Shown piece after piece: positions 21,646 through 34,748 of a DNA stretch of 64,000 nucleotides (the first letter of the stretch is position 1; the number at the start of each line of letters is the position of its first letter). The DNA is taken from NCBI GenBank assembly GCA_016490735.1, contig JAEMWC010000006.1:1116001-1180000 (forward strand), in the 5' to 3' direction. The stretch is from Pachyseris speciosa. Its lineage: Eukaryota; Cnidaria; Anthozoa; Scleractinia; Pachyseridae. Under the pieces are notes generated by a model that saw nothing but the letters and a program-made list of their open reading frames with translations, was not told the DNA's origin and ran no database searches. Both the position numbers and the translations under genes were made by a program.

Positions 21646-24600
21646 ATGGTCGTCAATCACCTTTACATCATTGTACTCCTTCTCGCCCATGTAAAAGCCT
21701 TTGAAAACATCGCGTTTTGTCAAGAGATGGTCATCAAGCATTGCACCACTGATTTAGGCGACGTCCTTCAATCGTCAGAGGAAGGAACTGAGCCACATCA
21801 GAAATTTGAAAAATGCCTAGAATTACAGGTTAGAATCGAACAGGAAACTAATCTCTGTATTAGATATTTCTTAACCACATACAGGAGGTTTTTTAAAACG
21901 AAGGGTAAAGTATAATTGTACATTCTGTCTTGTTGAAATAATCCGCGTTAAATCCCTATCCAGTATTAATTCCTCTCGATCATTCAGTGTCCGAGGGCCG
22001 ATAATTAGCCTTTCTATCACCATATGCTTGCCCGGCGGAATAAAAAGAAATAAATTTAGTGGACAAGTCTTTGGGTAACGAAGAGGTTAGTCTTGGGGCG
22101 TCCTAAAATTAACTACACATTAAGGGAAACAAGTCAAACAACGGATGTCATGTAACCAAGATATTTGACACCCCCAGGGAGCAAAAATAGTAACCCTCCC
22201 TGAAATCTATGGTTGGGCTGAGGTTGCATTTATAACGTCAGTTGCTTTGCTCTCTGGGTCAGTTCCTTGGCTTAGAGTTAGGTTTGGGTTATGGTTGATT
22301 TTTGATCGTCCACAAGTCACGTGATAGACATTATAACCACAGTGCAGCAACCTGGGGCAATTACACAGATGTTGTTGTGCTTGTCAAAAACTTACCACCC
22401 CCTTACTTTCAGTTTGCGCGTTGAAACGATGATTCAGCTTAGCAGGGCCTTTCCCAGCTACCCCTCTATAAATCCTTTTTTTTTTCTTCACTTAGTTTTC
22501 CACAAAACTTCCTGGTGTTACTTATATTTTATTCATTTTATCAGTAAGTAATTAGATAATTAATTAGATAATTAACTAGATAAACCGTAGGCCCCGTCTC
22601 ACAACTCTTCATAATTCTCTGATTCTGTGGGACGTAAAAGAACCACTAGGGACGTAACAAAACTCTGGCAGTGACCACCCCTAGTGTCTGTCTTAATTTG
22701 ATATTGATATTACGGGGGCACTCATACTCAACTTCATTAATTGTAAACTGCGTTATAAGCAGTCTGGCAAAGTCCCCCGGTCAGTGTTGTAAAGCGCCTA
22801 GAACAAGTAGTGATATAGGCGCTATATAAATAGAGTTTATTATTATTATTATTATTATTATTGTTATTATTATTATTATTATTGTTACTATTATTACTCG
22901 ACCCCTCAAGCATGTAGTGCTTAAACGATAATCGTGTTTTAAATAAAGGATTTTACTTACTTTACTTACTACCAGTACGGATTATCACCAGTTTGAATAT
23001 TGTGAGTTTGAATATGGTGCAACATCGAAATGCCAAGATAACGACAAAGGAGTTTTTTGATTAACAGCAAGTCCGTATGAAACCCATACTATTTTGTACC
23101 ACAAAAATGGCACGATGTTGATGCCTTCATCAAGCTGAGCTGGTTCTAACGTTGAGGAGTTAAATACTTGGCAGCTATCTTGCAAAAGTGCCTGTCATTT
23201 CTTTTTATCGGTTTGTTTTTGCACTGCACTGCATTAATGGTAAAAGCGGTGAAAGTGGTTATCAGAATAATTAACTTGCAAACTGAAATTTCTTAGTTCA
23301 CGTGGCGATTAGTAATATTTCTTTGGTCATCTTTGGTGCTGTTTCTACCTCCAGGAAGCTGTCAACTGTCTCTCCGTTCCACGATGTTCTGGAGATCTTC
23401 TATTGTCGTTCCGCTCTCTCATGTTGACGACTGCGAGTTTGTTGAAAGCAAATAAGTTTTGTCCTAATCTGAAATACGATGACTTAAAGAAGTACATTAC
23501 AGGTAGGTTGTTTACAGAACCGTGCTCTTTTTTATGTGGAACGCAAGCCTCTCATAAGACTGCAGTGGAAGCATAGGGCCATTACAGCCACGTGACTATT
23601 GTTTTCCAAAACCGTAGGTGGTTCGCCCATCGTAGAGTAATTTTTACAACCAATAAATACATTTTGCCATGCATTGTAGGACAGTCCACAACACCGGGGA
23701 CTAACCTTCCTACTCTTTGCGAAAAGTGTGGGGATTCAATGGCCAATCAGGGGCATCCAACGACAAGTTTCGGTAGATATCTGCTCGGTGGAGGGTAATT
23801 TCCCTTGTGCTTTCTGCGTCGATTAAAGAGTGCACTAGGATTTTCGTAGCTAAAACGTGGCCTAAAAGATTCCAATTGGGAAATCATAACCCCTGCGGTT
23901 TTCGAAAAGGTCGTAATTGCTGCTTTTGGCAGTCAAAAACGTCAACTAGCATTTTCGGAAAGAAAATACTTCTCTAGAAAGTTCGTGGAAAGTTCATTTC
24001 AGCTTGCATTTTCTCAAAGGAAGATTTTCTTCCCTGACATTTTCGGGCAATTAAAATTTCAACTAGGGAATTCGAGCAGATGAACTTCTTCTAGCTTATG
24101 AAAACATCACTATAATGTACTTAGAAATGCCGTTCTGCAGCTTTTGGCTCATTTGGCTCGTTGGGTGCCCCTGGCCAATGGCCAGGAACCCATCACTTGG
24201 AGCGTACAACTCCCATACTAAACCTATGTCAAGGTATTTTTACAGACCGATATTTTAAGACTATTTTATGCCGCGGAAAAGGCCAACGAGGACGGCAACG
24301 GCAGCGTCCCAAAAAAAAAAGAGCCGGTTAAATGATCGAAAACAAAGGCTACACGTGCAGATACTTGTGATTGGTCATCGGGGCTCCCGCGGGATTCTGA
24401 TATTCGAGTGAAATTCAATCAAGAAATAAAGTTGTACGCTCCTACAAAAGGGCTTCAGCAACGGCTTAACGTCACTGCCAATGACGCGATGACGCGATCA
24501 TCCGAAGTGAGGCAGTGGTCGAGTACATTGCCAGCATGATCTTTACAGATATTTTAAGACTCCAAATGTTTGGTGCTGTCTAGGGTTTGAACCCACAACC

Positions 24601-25778
24601 TTCCGCTGAGTAGTCTTGTGCAATCATAAACTGAGGTAAACAAGCTCCAATTTACTCTCTTACAAGGCGTCCTAAAACAACCCAACGAGTTGATCTTGAG
24701 ACATCTGCAAGGAAATTGCTAATTTCCCTCACAGGGAAAAGCGTTCCATTCGAAAGTATTTATTGCAGTGCCATCGCATCCCAAATAGTGCTTAGAACTA
24801 TCGTTGCAGACCAGTAAATTATTACCATTATCATCACCATCACTAACTATATCATAGGTGTTACTTTATTTTTATCATGTAGGTGGATCACTGTCCTGCA
24901 GCGGTAACATCACAGTTTACGATCAGTGTGATCAACACTGTATGTGCTATAAAGGAGAACTTCTCTTCTGTCGTCGTATCAGAAAAGATTTTACAACCAT
25001 GAATACCGAAGAACGACAGAGGTTTGTCAAAGCTTTACGAACAGCCGCAACAAACCCTATTTACAGGGATAAATATAGAAACCTAGGAAGGCTTCATTCC
25101 CGGATGCCGAGTCAGCTTCTTCATCACATGCTTCAGATATTCCTTCCCTGGCACCGATGGTATTTGCTGGAATTTGAGAATTTCCTTCGCCTAATCGACT
25201 GCCGGGTTACAATCCCTTACTGGGATTGGAGCAAGGACGCGGAACACTGGACTCGAGCGACCGACGAAAGCGACGTTTGGAATGCTGGACTTCACGGATT
25301 AGGAGGGGATGGAGTGTTGGCTAATGGTTGCGTCAAAGACGGACCATTTAAAGAAGGTGACTTTTTCGTACCGGAAACTATCGGCGAAAGTTGTCTGAAA
25401 AGAAATTTCAACCGTTCTTACTCTCTGCCAAGTAAAGAGCAGGTACAGAACATAATCCACCGTGAGAATTTCACGGAGTTTGAGAGCTGTATTCGCACTG
25501 TGATTCATCCCGCTTTTCATGACTGTGTTGGTGGTCATATGATGAAACACCACTCTGCTGCTTTTGCACCCGAGTTCTGGATTCATCATAGTTTTGTAGA
25601 TAAACTCTGGGCAGACTGGCAGATAAAAAGCAGCGACCGAACGTTTGAGTATTTCACTAGTGTTTCTTTCGAAATGCCGTTGACGGGGCGGTTTCCATGG
25701 GAACTGCTTGATAACCACGGCTTACCTGGTGACGTGAGAGTCAGCTATGAACATCCCCAAGATGCTGACCATAACTGA
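21646..25778 (+). CDS. Secreted tyrosinase, paralogue A (three exons, 408 aa)
   Basis: Type-3 copper oxidase that would act on phenols outside the cell or in the secretory route. Exons: 21646-21828 (phase 0 donor ACAG/GTTAGA), 23355-23502 (donor ACAG/GTAGGT), 24883-25778; junctions read KCLELQ-EAVNC and YIT-G-GSLSC. I chose the ATG at 21646 over 21607 because it directly opens a signal peptide (MVVNHLYIIVLLLAHVKA). A novel Cys-bearing module covers residues about 23-110, then a short Cys-rich segment (about 116-140, CDQHCMCYKGELLFC). The tyrosinase domain follows: CuA His at about 182, 191/192 and 201 (FLPWHRWYLLEFE), and CuB His at about 319, 323 and 345/346 (HPAFH, FWIHHSFVDKLW). All expected copper ligands are present. 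AATAAA lies at 25863. Intron 2 holds a MITE. Substrate and role (melanin, immunity, matrix cross-linking) are not shown. Confidence 0.9.
22740..22880 (+). repeat. SINE/LINE 3' tail with (ATT)n
   Basis: GTAAAGCGCCTAGAACAAG...TAGGCGCTATATAAATAGAG followed by (TTA)n to about 22880. This arrangement of a GCGC-flanked hairpin, TATAAAT and ATT repeats is a widespread retroposon tail. It lies in intron 1 of tyrosinase A. Confidence 0.6.
23749..24172. mobile_element. MITE, TIR AGGGGCAYCCAACGA, copy 1
   Basis: 424 bases ending in TCGTTGGGTGCCCCT, the inverted copy of its start with one mismatch. The 8-base flanks are GGCCAATC (23741-23748) and GGCCAATG (24173-24180), a target duplication with one change. 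A shorter relative is at 48381-48731. An 8-base duplication fits hAT or P superfamily insertion. It lies in intron 2 of tyrosinase A. No protein is encoded. Confidence 0.8.
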
Positions 25779-25940
25779 GGTTTAGAAAACGGTGTATGAC
25801 CAAGATTAACCTCAATATTTAACCGTGAAATGAAATGCTTATTAAATACGATAAAGAATAATAATAAAGGGAACAAGCAACAATAAAAAATAAAGATTTA
25901 CTTTGCTTTGTAACACGTGCGAATTGCAGACATGCCAATA

Positions 25941-26312
25941 GGGAGTTTAAGCAACGACGAACGGAAACGGCAACGAAATCGTCATTTCAAAATCTAACTT
26001 CTCGCTTTTTTAATTCTTTCGCGATCATTCCAATTGGTCTAACTTGGAAAATACTGGCGAATTCGCCAGGGCCGGGCTAAATTACTATGAACGGCGTCAA
26101 AGTCAGGAAAAAGAAAGATAAATTTGCCGTCATGGGCTCACGTTCTCGAGAAAACATAAAACTTGGTCATTTCACGTTCTTGTTTTACAGAGGACGGCAA
26201 AGATATGTACCAAAATGTAAAACGCCCATGCAGAGCGATTGTTTTTACTCATTAAACCTATTTTTTTGTGATGTTCTCGTTGCCATTCCCGTCCTCATTG
26301 CTTAAGCTCCCT
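25941..26312. mobile_element. MITE with about 36-bp TIRs
   Basis: Starts AGGGAGTTTAAGCAACGACGAACGG and ends CCGTCCTCATTGCTTAAGCTCCCT, with inverted GGCAACG words further in. I see no clear target duplication. The 72-residue open frame inside (26087-26305) crosses the right arm and is not a gene. A fragment of the same end (AGGGAGTTTAAGC) recurs at 28342. Confidence 0.65.
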
Positions 26313-27453
26313 GATGTAAGCCGCAGGCGGTGAACTATGAACTGGCCACACAAGATTGTAGCTAAGATAGGGGGAGTGGCCGGCGACGTTATTTACCAAC
26401 CTGCAGACATCGATATGTGGGCACCTCTCCAAATTTGAAGGAAAGCGTTCCTTGAAAATATAAAAGCAACACCAGTTACGAAAAAAAACTATGAGCTAAA
26501 CTGCTATTGGAAGAGATGTGGATCGGATGAACACAACTGAATATCTCCCCATGGCTGTGTTTTTTATATCTGCGAACCCAAGTCAACAATGATTTTCACT
26601 TGTAAAAGTTAAACGAATGTTTTGATTGATTCATTCATTGATTGACTGATTTATGCGTATCCTCCAACTGAAATTTGCTTTGTTCCGTTTGGGCTGCAAA
26701 AGACATCGGGTTGGTTATTTAAACAAAGCTTAGAAGACAGTGTTTACCAAAGTCACGATCCAAGTCAAATGAAATCTGGCCCACTCTGCAAGTTTTGCAA
26801 ACAGTGACAAAGTAGTGTACAGCTCAGACTTGAATAACATGTATCTACGTGAACTGGCCCACTCACAACGACATGTTGAAGTCCGTTATAGTCTTCATGA
26901 GCTACGATTTAAGTTAGCATTCTTTTAAATAGCCGGCCCATCACGTTTTTAAAAACATCCTGGTTGTCTGTCCAAAAATTTAAGTTGATTTGTTTTAGCA
27001 ACTTTTCAAGATTTTGAATAGAAATTAAATAGACACGCTGCAAAATAGACAAACGTGCTGGGTATGAAAAAAAAAAACTGAATAAGAAAAATTAAATGCT
27101 AATAAGCATCACGTTGTGATTGTGATGTATTTGTTACGGAGAGTTCTGTTCCATTTTGTAACTGCTACTCGGGAAAGAAATCAACATCATACGTGATAGA
27201 ATTAGCCAATGTAGCCAGGGTGAACGTATACTACGCAGCCACACTCGACGTCAAGTTTCTCAGTGCCATTTACTTCAAACCAGTGTAGACTACAAGTACA
27301 TAGTCTCTTATTTTTTGTAGTAATAACAAGAGCCATAATAATATTATGGCTCTTGAGTGATAATATATAAAGCTAGCGAAACAAGCGAGCGCGCCAAATG
27401 AAAAATGCTTCCCACGGGGAAGTTTGCCGCTCGCTTGCGTGTTTCCCTGGATT

Positions 27454-27454
<1 letters not shown>
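26313..27454. other. Intergenic, no gene seen
   Basis: AT-rich; contains a near-perfect 25-base palindrome AGAGCCATAATA/ATATTATGGCTCT near 27330. No coding signal. Confidence 0.4.

Positions 27455-27525
<71 letters not shown>
27455..27525. repeat. (ATA)n microsatellite
   Basis: About 71 bases of ATA repeat. It explains the poly-leucine frame on the minus strand, which I reject as a gene. Confidence 0.95.
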
Positions 27526-27599
27526 TTAGAACTTTTATAGCACATTTTCCATGTAAATATGATCAAATGCGCCTTACATGCATATGATAACATTTCAAA

Positions 27600-27790
27600 G
27601 GATTTATAACCTACAATATAGAATAAAATGTGAATAAATACGTGAATGATCAACGCAGGTATGAACACCACTTAAGCATGCAGTAGTGAAAATAAAGCCT
27701 GAAAAAAAGTCAGGCCTGTACGGGGTTCGAACCCATGCATGACCTCTGCGATACCGGTGCTGTACGCTACTGACTGAGCTAACCTTCAAG
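27600..27790 (-). repeat. tRNA-derived SINE
   Basis: On the minus strand GGTTAGCTCAGTCAGTAGCG (A box) and GGGTTCGAACCC (B box) are spaced as in a tRNA (27712-27790). The 17 bases before the variable loop put GGT in the anticodon position, a threonine tRNA origin. A CCTGA-T7-TCAGG hairpin and an AT-rich tail follow. Similar copies lie at 27955 and 28190, and a related family at 54281-55156. Confidence 0.75.
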
Positions 27791-27954
27791 CCAACTGGAA
27801 ACTGGTCATTTTGTTGGTTCGTAATATACCCGTGAGTAATGAATAGTTAACATGAATAGATGAAAATCGTATATTTGAAATGCGGATTAAAGAATAAATA
27901 TGTGAATGATCGGTTCATAGAATGCAAATCGATCAAGTTGGTTTGTTAGTTCCC

Positions 27955-28145
27955 AATTGATTTGTTAGCTGAGCTGGTACAGTACTGCACTGGTATCGCA
28001 GAGGCATGGGTTGAAACCCCATACAAGCACTTCACTACTGCTTAATTAGTGTCCCATAACTGCGATAATCATTCACATATTCATTCTTCAACCCGGAGTT
28101 CAAATATATGATCTTCACATATTTATTCTCACTTATATTCATCAC
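27955..28145 (+). repeat. tRNA-derived SINE
   Basis: TTAGCTGAGCTGGTACAG, then TGGTATCGCAGAGGCATGGGTTGAAACCCC. The A and B boxes are recognisable but diverged (B box GGTTGAAACCC). It is the same family as 27600-27790, in opposite orientation. Confidence 0.7.
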
Positions 28146-28189
28146 TCACGGGCATCATTAACGAACAAACAAAATGACCAGCTGTCAGT

Positions 28190-28335
28190 AAGCTTGTTAG
28201 CTCAGTTTGTAGAGTACCAGTGCACCGGTATCGCAGAGGTCATGGATTCAAACCCGTACAAGCATGAATTTTTTTCAGCCCTTATTTTCACTACTGCTTA
28301 AGTACTGTTCATAATTGCGATGATCATCATCCCTC
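28190..28335 (+). repeat. tRNA-derived SINE
   Basis: TTAGCTCAGTTTGTAGAG (A box) and ATGGATTCAAACCCGTACAAGC (B box), with GGT at the anticodon position and a T7 run plus TCAGCCC after the tRNA part. Third member of this local SINE cluster. Confidence 0.75.
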
Positions 28336-28418
28336 TGCAAAGAGGGAGTTTAAGCTCATTTTGTTGGCCGCTTTGCTATGTTGTCAGCAGTAGAATGAAC
28401 GCACGGGTCCGGCGAAAT

Positions 28419-28422
28419 AGTA

Positions 28423-28453
<31 letters not shown>

Positions 28454-28456
28454 TAG
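28419..28456. repeat. (TAA)n microsatellite
   Basis: About 37 bases of TAA repeat immediately beyond the 3' end of the minus-strand LINE, consistent with a LINE tail. Confidence 0.9.
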
Positions 28457-30276
28457 TTTATTTAATGTCGAACAACGTGGGAAGTGTTTGCACAATCTTC
28501 CGAGCCAGAGGCTCATGTTAAAAACGCTCGACAAACTAAAATTACAAAACAAGGTAAATTGTGAATTATGCACATACAAATATAAAAACCTAACTATTAA
28601 GTACATCAAGAGAATGTAAAAATGTAAAATTAGAAGATTATGTACAGTTCATACACTGGCACCCTGTGAATTTAACACATTTCAGGCGAGCACGAAATTG
28701 TGCTAAAGTGGTCGAGGATTTGGCGACATCTGGTAAACGATTCCATATGTGCGCAATCATGTACACTAGAAATAGGAGTTGTGCATAACAAGGCTGTTAT
28801 ATGGAGGCTGCACAACATTTAAACCACTGCCTCGTAAATTGTATTTAGTTAATCGAGGTGTAAAAAATTGAGAGATATAATTTGGGCCATCTAGTTTAAA
28901 ACACTTGAAAAAAAGAATAAGCGATTGTAGTATTCGTCTTTGCTCAAGCGTATCCATAGCCGCCATTGCTACGCAAAAGTTATAGGTGGCCGAACTACCA
29001 AGATTCAGTAATGTCTTGATCGCATAATGATTGGTACGTTTCATGTTATTTTTCAAGGCCTTAGATACGCCCAGAAGTAGTGGGCAACAGTATTCTATAA
29101 AGAGAAATCATTACGTCTGAAGGAACTAAGCGCTTAATTCTCCGTAGTGCGGCTATCTTAACATACGCCTTCTTCAGCATGATTGCAACGTGGGCCTTGA
29201 AGGACAAATCCCGATCCAGTGTAACGCCAAGAATCTTGAGGGTTCGTTCAATTTCAATGGACTTGTCCCCAATAAAAAGACTGTTTGGGTACTGAGATTT
29301 CCCCATTGACATTGCCTGAGATTTAGCAGTGTTTACTTGCAGGTAATTTACAGTGAACCAGCGGGTTAATCTCTCTATGTCTTGATTCAGTGTAGTTTCG
29401 AGTGTACAGAGGCTCTCATGGGCTATATATTGCGTAGTGTCATCAGCATACAGACGTAGGGAGGAAGATCCAGCTGAGCAATTGACATCATTAATAAAGA
29501 TATTGAAAAGAAGCGGACCTAGAAGGCTCCCTTGCGGCACCCCATGTGCAGCGAAGAGGCAGCCAGTCTGACACCTTCCCGTTACATTTTACTCGTTGAA
29601 AGCGGCCTGACAGATATGACTGAATCAGTTTTACGGCAGAATCGTGAACGCCGTAAGCTTTCAGTTTTGCTAGCAATAAATTATGGCAAATCGAATCAAA
29701 CGCTTTGGATAGGTCAATAGCAACCACCGCAACATCCTTTTTATTGTCAAGAGACTGGCGCCAATCATCAGTTAGCTTTAATAAAGCGGAACAGCAAGAA
29801 TGCCCACGCAGGAACCCTGAAATATTATCCGAAAAGATAGGCGCGAATACGCGGTATAATTGATCAAATTTTAGTTTCTCAAACACCTTGGGTATTACTG
29901 ACAAGACACTAATAGGGCGATAATTCTTCTTAGATGTTTCGTCGTCCTTCTTATGAACAAGGGTGAGTTTCCATTGACATGGCCACTCACCTACGTCAAT
30001 ACAGTAATTAAAGAGTTTAGCCATAGGCCCTGTGATGGCTGGAGCGGCAATTTTAAGTAGCTTGGGTGATCAGCTGACTTCCTAATGTTTAGATGAGAGA
30101 GGATTTCGGAAACTCGGGCCACACTAACTGGATGAAAGTAAAAGTTAAGTTTGGGTACTTTCGTCTCGATATTGACAACACTGGCGTGGCTAGAAAATTC
30201 ATTCATGGACAAGGCTAAGACGGACTCATTGATTGTAGGAGACGTAAACAATTCATTAAAAGACGCACTGGTGTCA
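28457..30276 (-). pseudogene. PHD-type LINE, 3' half (RT), broken
   Basis: Minus-strand RT of a CR1-like LINE. The pieces are 30251-29991 (pre-RT), 30024-29491 (NYRPISVLSVIPKVFEK, DLSKAFDSICH), 29540-29061 (MPQGSLLGPLLF, LYADDT catalytic) and 29056-28766 (C-terminal part). At least three frameshifts interrupt it. The coding stops at 30276, where a Ty3/Gypsy element is inserted; the 5' half resumes at 34754. The 3' end abuts (TAA)n. Confidence 0.85.
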
Positions 30277-30281
30277 GGGAC

Positions 30282-30411
30282 TGTAGTATTGGTGATGTAA
30301 TCATGTGAGATCGAGTGGAATTATGGGACATTAAAATTGAGCATATGGCGTGTGTTACACTGGCAAGTTAAATCTGTGCGTGTTTTGGTTTAATCCGAAT
30401 GTTTCACTACA
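30282..30411 (+). repeat. Left LTR of the decayed Gypsy element
   Basis: 130 bases, TGTAG...CTACA. Matches 34605-34748 apart from four substitutions and a 14-base insertion in the partner. Confidence 0.9.
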
Positions 30412-30442
30412 ATTGGCGACGAGGACTAAATAGTGTGAAGAC

Positions 30443-33400
30443 GTGCCTGTTAGAAGAAAAGTTATGGCGACAAGTGAAGAACCTCGTGGATTACAAGCAT
30501 TTGATTGTCGAAGAGATAGCACGAGTGTGGGACCAAGATGGCGGCGATGGCGAAAGGCGTTCGAATTTTATGTCGATGGCCGTGGGATCACATCAGCTGC
30601 TCGAAGGAAGGCGTTACTTTTACATTGTGCAGGAATGGAGGTTCAAGATATATTTGAAACACTAACAGATCCAGGTACACCTGCAGGACAGGAAGACGAT
30701 GTTTACAAAGCTGCACTTCGAACACTCGATGCTTATTTCACACCGCAAGTAAATGTACCATACGAAAGGCACATCTTTCGTCAAATAAAGCAAGAAGAGC
30801 ATGAAACGGTTGATCTATTTGTAGTACGGCTCAGTACTCAAGCTGTGAATTGTGATTTTGGTGCTACAAAGAATGAGCAAATACGTGATCAAATTATCGA
30901 TAAATGCAAGTCTACGGAGCTTTGGCGAAAACTTCTGGAAAAGGGACAAGAACTAACATTGACACAGACGCAGAAAATCGCTCGATCGTTGGAGGTGTCG
31001 CAGACACAAGCTAAGAAGATAGAAGGTGCGTCGGGAGCGAGTGTTAATGCGATTAAAGAAGACAGAAAATTCAAAGGATCAGAGAAGAGGTATCAGAAGA
31101 ACAGTCTGCAATGTTATCGATGTGGACAAAGTGGACATTTTGCACGTGATAGGCATTTTCCAGCAAGATCTAAAACCTGTACAAAGTGTCACATGGCAGG
31201 ACATTTTGCCTCAGTTTGCAAAACGAAGAATAAACAAGAGCAGAAGGAAAAGGACATTGGAAAACAGAGTGGACGGAGAAAAGTTAACTGTGTGGAAGAA
31301 GATGACGATAATGAATATGCTTTCACTGTGGGATTCGGTAAGTCATGTGAAACAAGTAGCTTAGAGACGGTTGATATGCAAGTTGGAGGTGTTACTCTCA
31401 GTGGAGTTCTGATTGACTCAGGATCATCTTGTAATATTATTGATCAGAAGACCTGGGAGAAATTGAAGCAAAATAGAATCAAGTGCAAATCAGAGAGAAC
31501 CAATCAAAAATTGTATCGTTATGGAACCTCAGAACCTCTGAACACTTTGGGAAAATTTGAGGCCCCCGTAAACGTAGCTGGCAAAGAAGTTACTGCTGAA
31601 TTTATTGTCATTTCCAATGATGGCAGACCAATATTGGGCAGAAAGACAGCCATTGAGTTAGATGTGCTTAGACTGGGACCACAAGTTAATTCTGTGCTTA
31701 CACCAGACATTGATGATAAATACAAAGCATGTTTTGAAGGAGTAGGCAAGTTAACTGATTATCAAGTTAAAATTCATGTGAAAAAAGAAGTCAACCCTGT
31801 TGCTCAGCATCCTAGACGAGTGCCATTTAGTCTGAGAGAGAAAGTGGAAAGAAAGTTGCATGAGTTAGAGCAGACGGATATCATTGAGAAGGTACAGGGA
31901 CCAACACTGTGGGTCAGCCCGATAGTTGTAGTTCCTAAGCCGTCGGGGGAGATTAGATTATGTATCGACATGCGCAGGGCAAATGAAGCCATTGTGAGGG
32001 AAAGACATCCAATTCCCACCGTTGATGAGGTCCTCCAGGACATGACCCAAAGCAGTGTGTTTACCAAGTTAGATCTCAAATCAACTAGAGCTCAGTGAAG
32101 AATCGCGCGACATCACAACATTCACGACACATGCTGGTCTTTATCGGTATAAAAGGTTGATGTTTAGCATAACATCCGCCCCTGAAATCTATCAGCACGC
32201 CATTCAGCAAGCTCTACATGGATGCGAAGGAGTGCGCAACATATCTGACGACATCATCCTCCATGCTAGAGATGACAAAGAACATGATAAAAGCCTGGAG
32301 AAGTTATTAGAACGATTGCAACAGAGGGGTTTGACCTTGAACCCAGAGAAATGTAAGTTCAGGATGGCCCAGTTAGAGTTCATGGGATACCTATTGTCCA
32401 CACGTGGTATTGGACCAACAGAATTCAAAGTTGAAGCTGTAGTCAATGCCAAAGAGCCTGAGTCTGTAGTAGAAGTGAGAAGCTTCCTAGGACTCGTGAA
32501 TTTCAGTGCGAAATTCATTCCAAACCTAGCCACAGTTGCTGAACCACTTCGACAGCTGACACGGAAAGGCGTGACGTTCAAATGGGGTGACGAGCAGCAA
32601 GAAGCGTTCCAGGCTCTGAAAGAATCTTTAGCAAGTGCTGAAACACTAGCCTACTATGACAAGGATGCCAAAACAAAGGTTATTGCTGATGCAAGTCCAG
32701 TTGGACTAGGTGCAGTTCTTGTCCAGCAACAAGATGGAAATTGGAGACCAGTCTACTACGCAAGCCGAAGTTTAACAGCAGTTGAAAGAAGATATTCTCA
32801 AACAGAAAGAGAAGCTTTGGCTCTAGTCTGGGATTGTGAAAGGTTTCATGTTTACCTGTATGGAAAACATTTTGAATTAGAAACTGATCACAAACCACTT
32901 GAAGTGATCTATTCAAGTAAATCTCACCCATCTGCAATAATTGAACGTTGGGTCTTACGACTTCAACCATACGAGTTCACAGTGAAGTATTGTCCCGGAC
33001 CACAGAACATAGCTGATGCTTTGTCTCGCTTAACCCAAGAAGTCTCCAATGAAGACAAGAATGTGGCAGAAGAATATATTCGATATGTTGCGGAGAAAGC
33101 AGCTCCCAAAGCCATACCTATCCAAGAAATTGAACAAGCATCTGCCGAAGATGATGAAATTACGTTGTTAAGAAAGTGTGTGTTGACCAGTGATTGGACT
33201 GTTGGCGAACCAGCCTACAAAGCTGTGAGACACGAATTAACTGTGCTGGGAAAGTTGGTGCTAAGAGGGACGAGATTAGTCATGCCACAGAAACTTCGCA
33301 AACAAGTGCTCAAACTTGCACATGAAGGCCACCAGGGCATTGTTAAGACCAAGGAAAGACTCCGCACAAAGGTTTGGTGGCCGGGCATAGACCGCGAAGC

Positions 33401-34404
33401 AGAGCAGAGGTGTAGAACATGTCATGGTTGCCAGCTTGTTGGTAAGCCATTGCCCCCAGAGCCAATGAAGAGAACCGAACTGCCGACACAGCCATGGCAA
33501 GACCTTGCAGCAGACCTGTTAGGACCCCTTCCGACTGGAGAATATTTGCTGTAGTTGTTGATTACTTTAGCCGGTTCTTTGAAGTAGCCATAACCAAATC
33601 AGTAACTTCAGGCAAACTGATCAAGTGTCTAGAAGAAATCTTTGCTACTCATGGACTACCGCTGTCAATAAAAACTGACAATGGACCACAATTTGTGTCC
33701 GAAGAATTTGAAGCTTACCTCAACGACAACAACAGTGAACACAGGGTGTCAACTCCTTTATGGCTACAAGCCAATGGGGAGGTCGAGAGACAGAATCGGA
33801 GTCTACTGAAAGCTATGCGGATTGCACACAGTGAAGGGCGTGACTGGCGAAAAGAAATGCAGAAATTCTTACTCGCTTACAGAGGCACTCCACACACGAC
33901 TACTGGAGTAAGCCCAGCAAAACTGTTATTTGGAAGAGAGATTCGTTCAAAGCTACCTGGTGTGGAAGAATTGCGTTCAGCTAGTAATGACAGTGAAGTT
34001 CTGGACAGGGATCGTGAAAGAAAGCAAAAGGGCAAAGACTATGCTGACAATTTGAGAGGTGCTTGTGAGTCTGATCTGAAGAAAGGAGACAAAGTGCTTC
34101 TCAGAAACCCAAAGTTGATAAGCTGTCCCCACCATTTAAAACCACACCGTATGAGGTGGTCAACAAGCAAGGACGTCATGTTGAAATTAAGTCTCCTGCT
34201 GGTGTTCGCTACAAGAGAAATATTACTCACCTACAAAAGTACGTGGAAGACAAATCACTGGAACCAGCAGACAGTGATTCACAAGATCCACACGATCCGA
34301 AACCGAGTGAGGAAAAGGAGCAGAACGTTCCCACTCAGCATTATTTGTTGAGACCCAAGCGCAATCGTCTACCAGAGAGGTTCAAGGATTATGAACTTGG
34401 TTAA
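30443..34404 (+). pseudogene. Gag-Pol of the decayed Gypsy element
   Basis: Order: gag (from 30443), two zinc knuckles (about 31112-31210), protease (LIDSGSS, about 31411), RT, RNase H (DASPVGLGA, about 32691), integrase zinc-binding region (about 33322-33440), integrase core (D, D, E near 33513, 33680 and 33780) and a basic C-terminal part to the stop at 34402-34404. Breaks seen: a small deletion and stop in the RT near 32085-32098; a frame change near 33540 between the integrase zinc region and core; another near 34113 before the C-terminal part. The first zinc knuckle has Arg where the last Cys should be. The RT catalytic triplet is SDD-type. Not expected to be active. Confidence 0.88.
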
Positions 34405-34604
34405 GAATAACTTGCGTATGAGATGCACATTTCATGACTGAGTCACATTGACATTTATAGTCGTTGTGTTTGTTCTGATTTAAGGCTTGGACATTGGAAC
34501 ACTTTTCTTTGATTTAGTAACCATTTGGAAAAAGCTCAAGTATTTGTTGCTGTTATTTTTCAAAAGTTGGACAGTGGACATTTTATTCCAAACAAGGGAG
34601 AGAT

Positions 34605-34748
34605 TGTAGTATTGGTGATGTAATAATGTGAGATCGAGTGGAATTATGGGACATTAAAAGTGAGCATATGGCGTGTGTTACACTGGCAAGTCAAATCTGT
34701 GCATGTTTTGGTTTAATCCGAATGTTTCACGTATTGTCAAACACTACA
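34605..34748 (+). repeat. Right LTR of the decayed Gypsy element
   Basis: 144 bases. The extra 14 bases (GTATTGTCAAACAC region, about 34731-34744) lie just before the terminal CTACA. Confidence 0.9.

Noticed and set aside
27453..27671. Poly-leucine protein
   Set aside because: Translation of an (ATA)n microsatellite.
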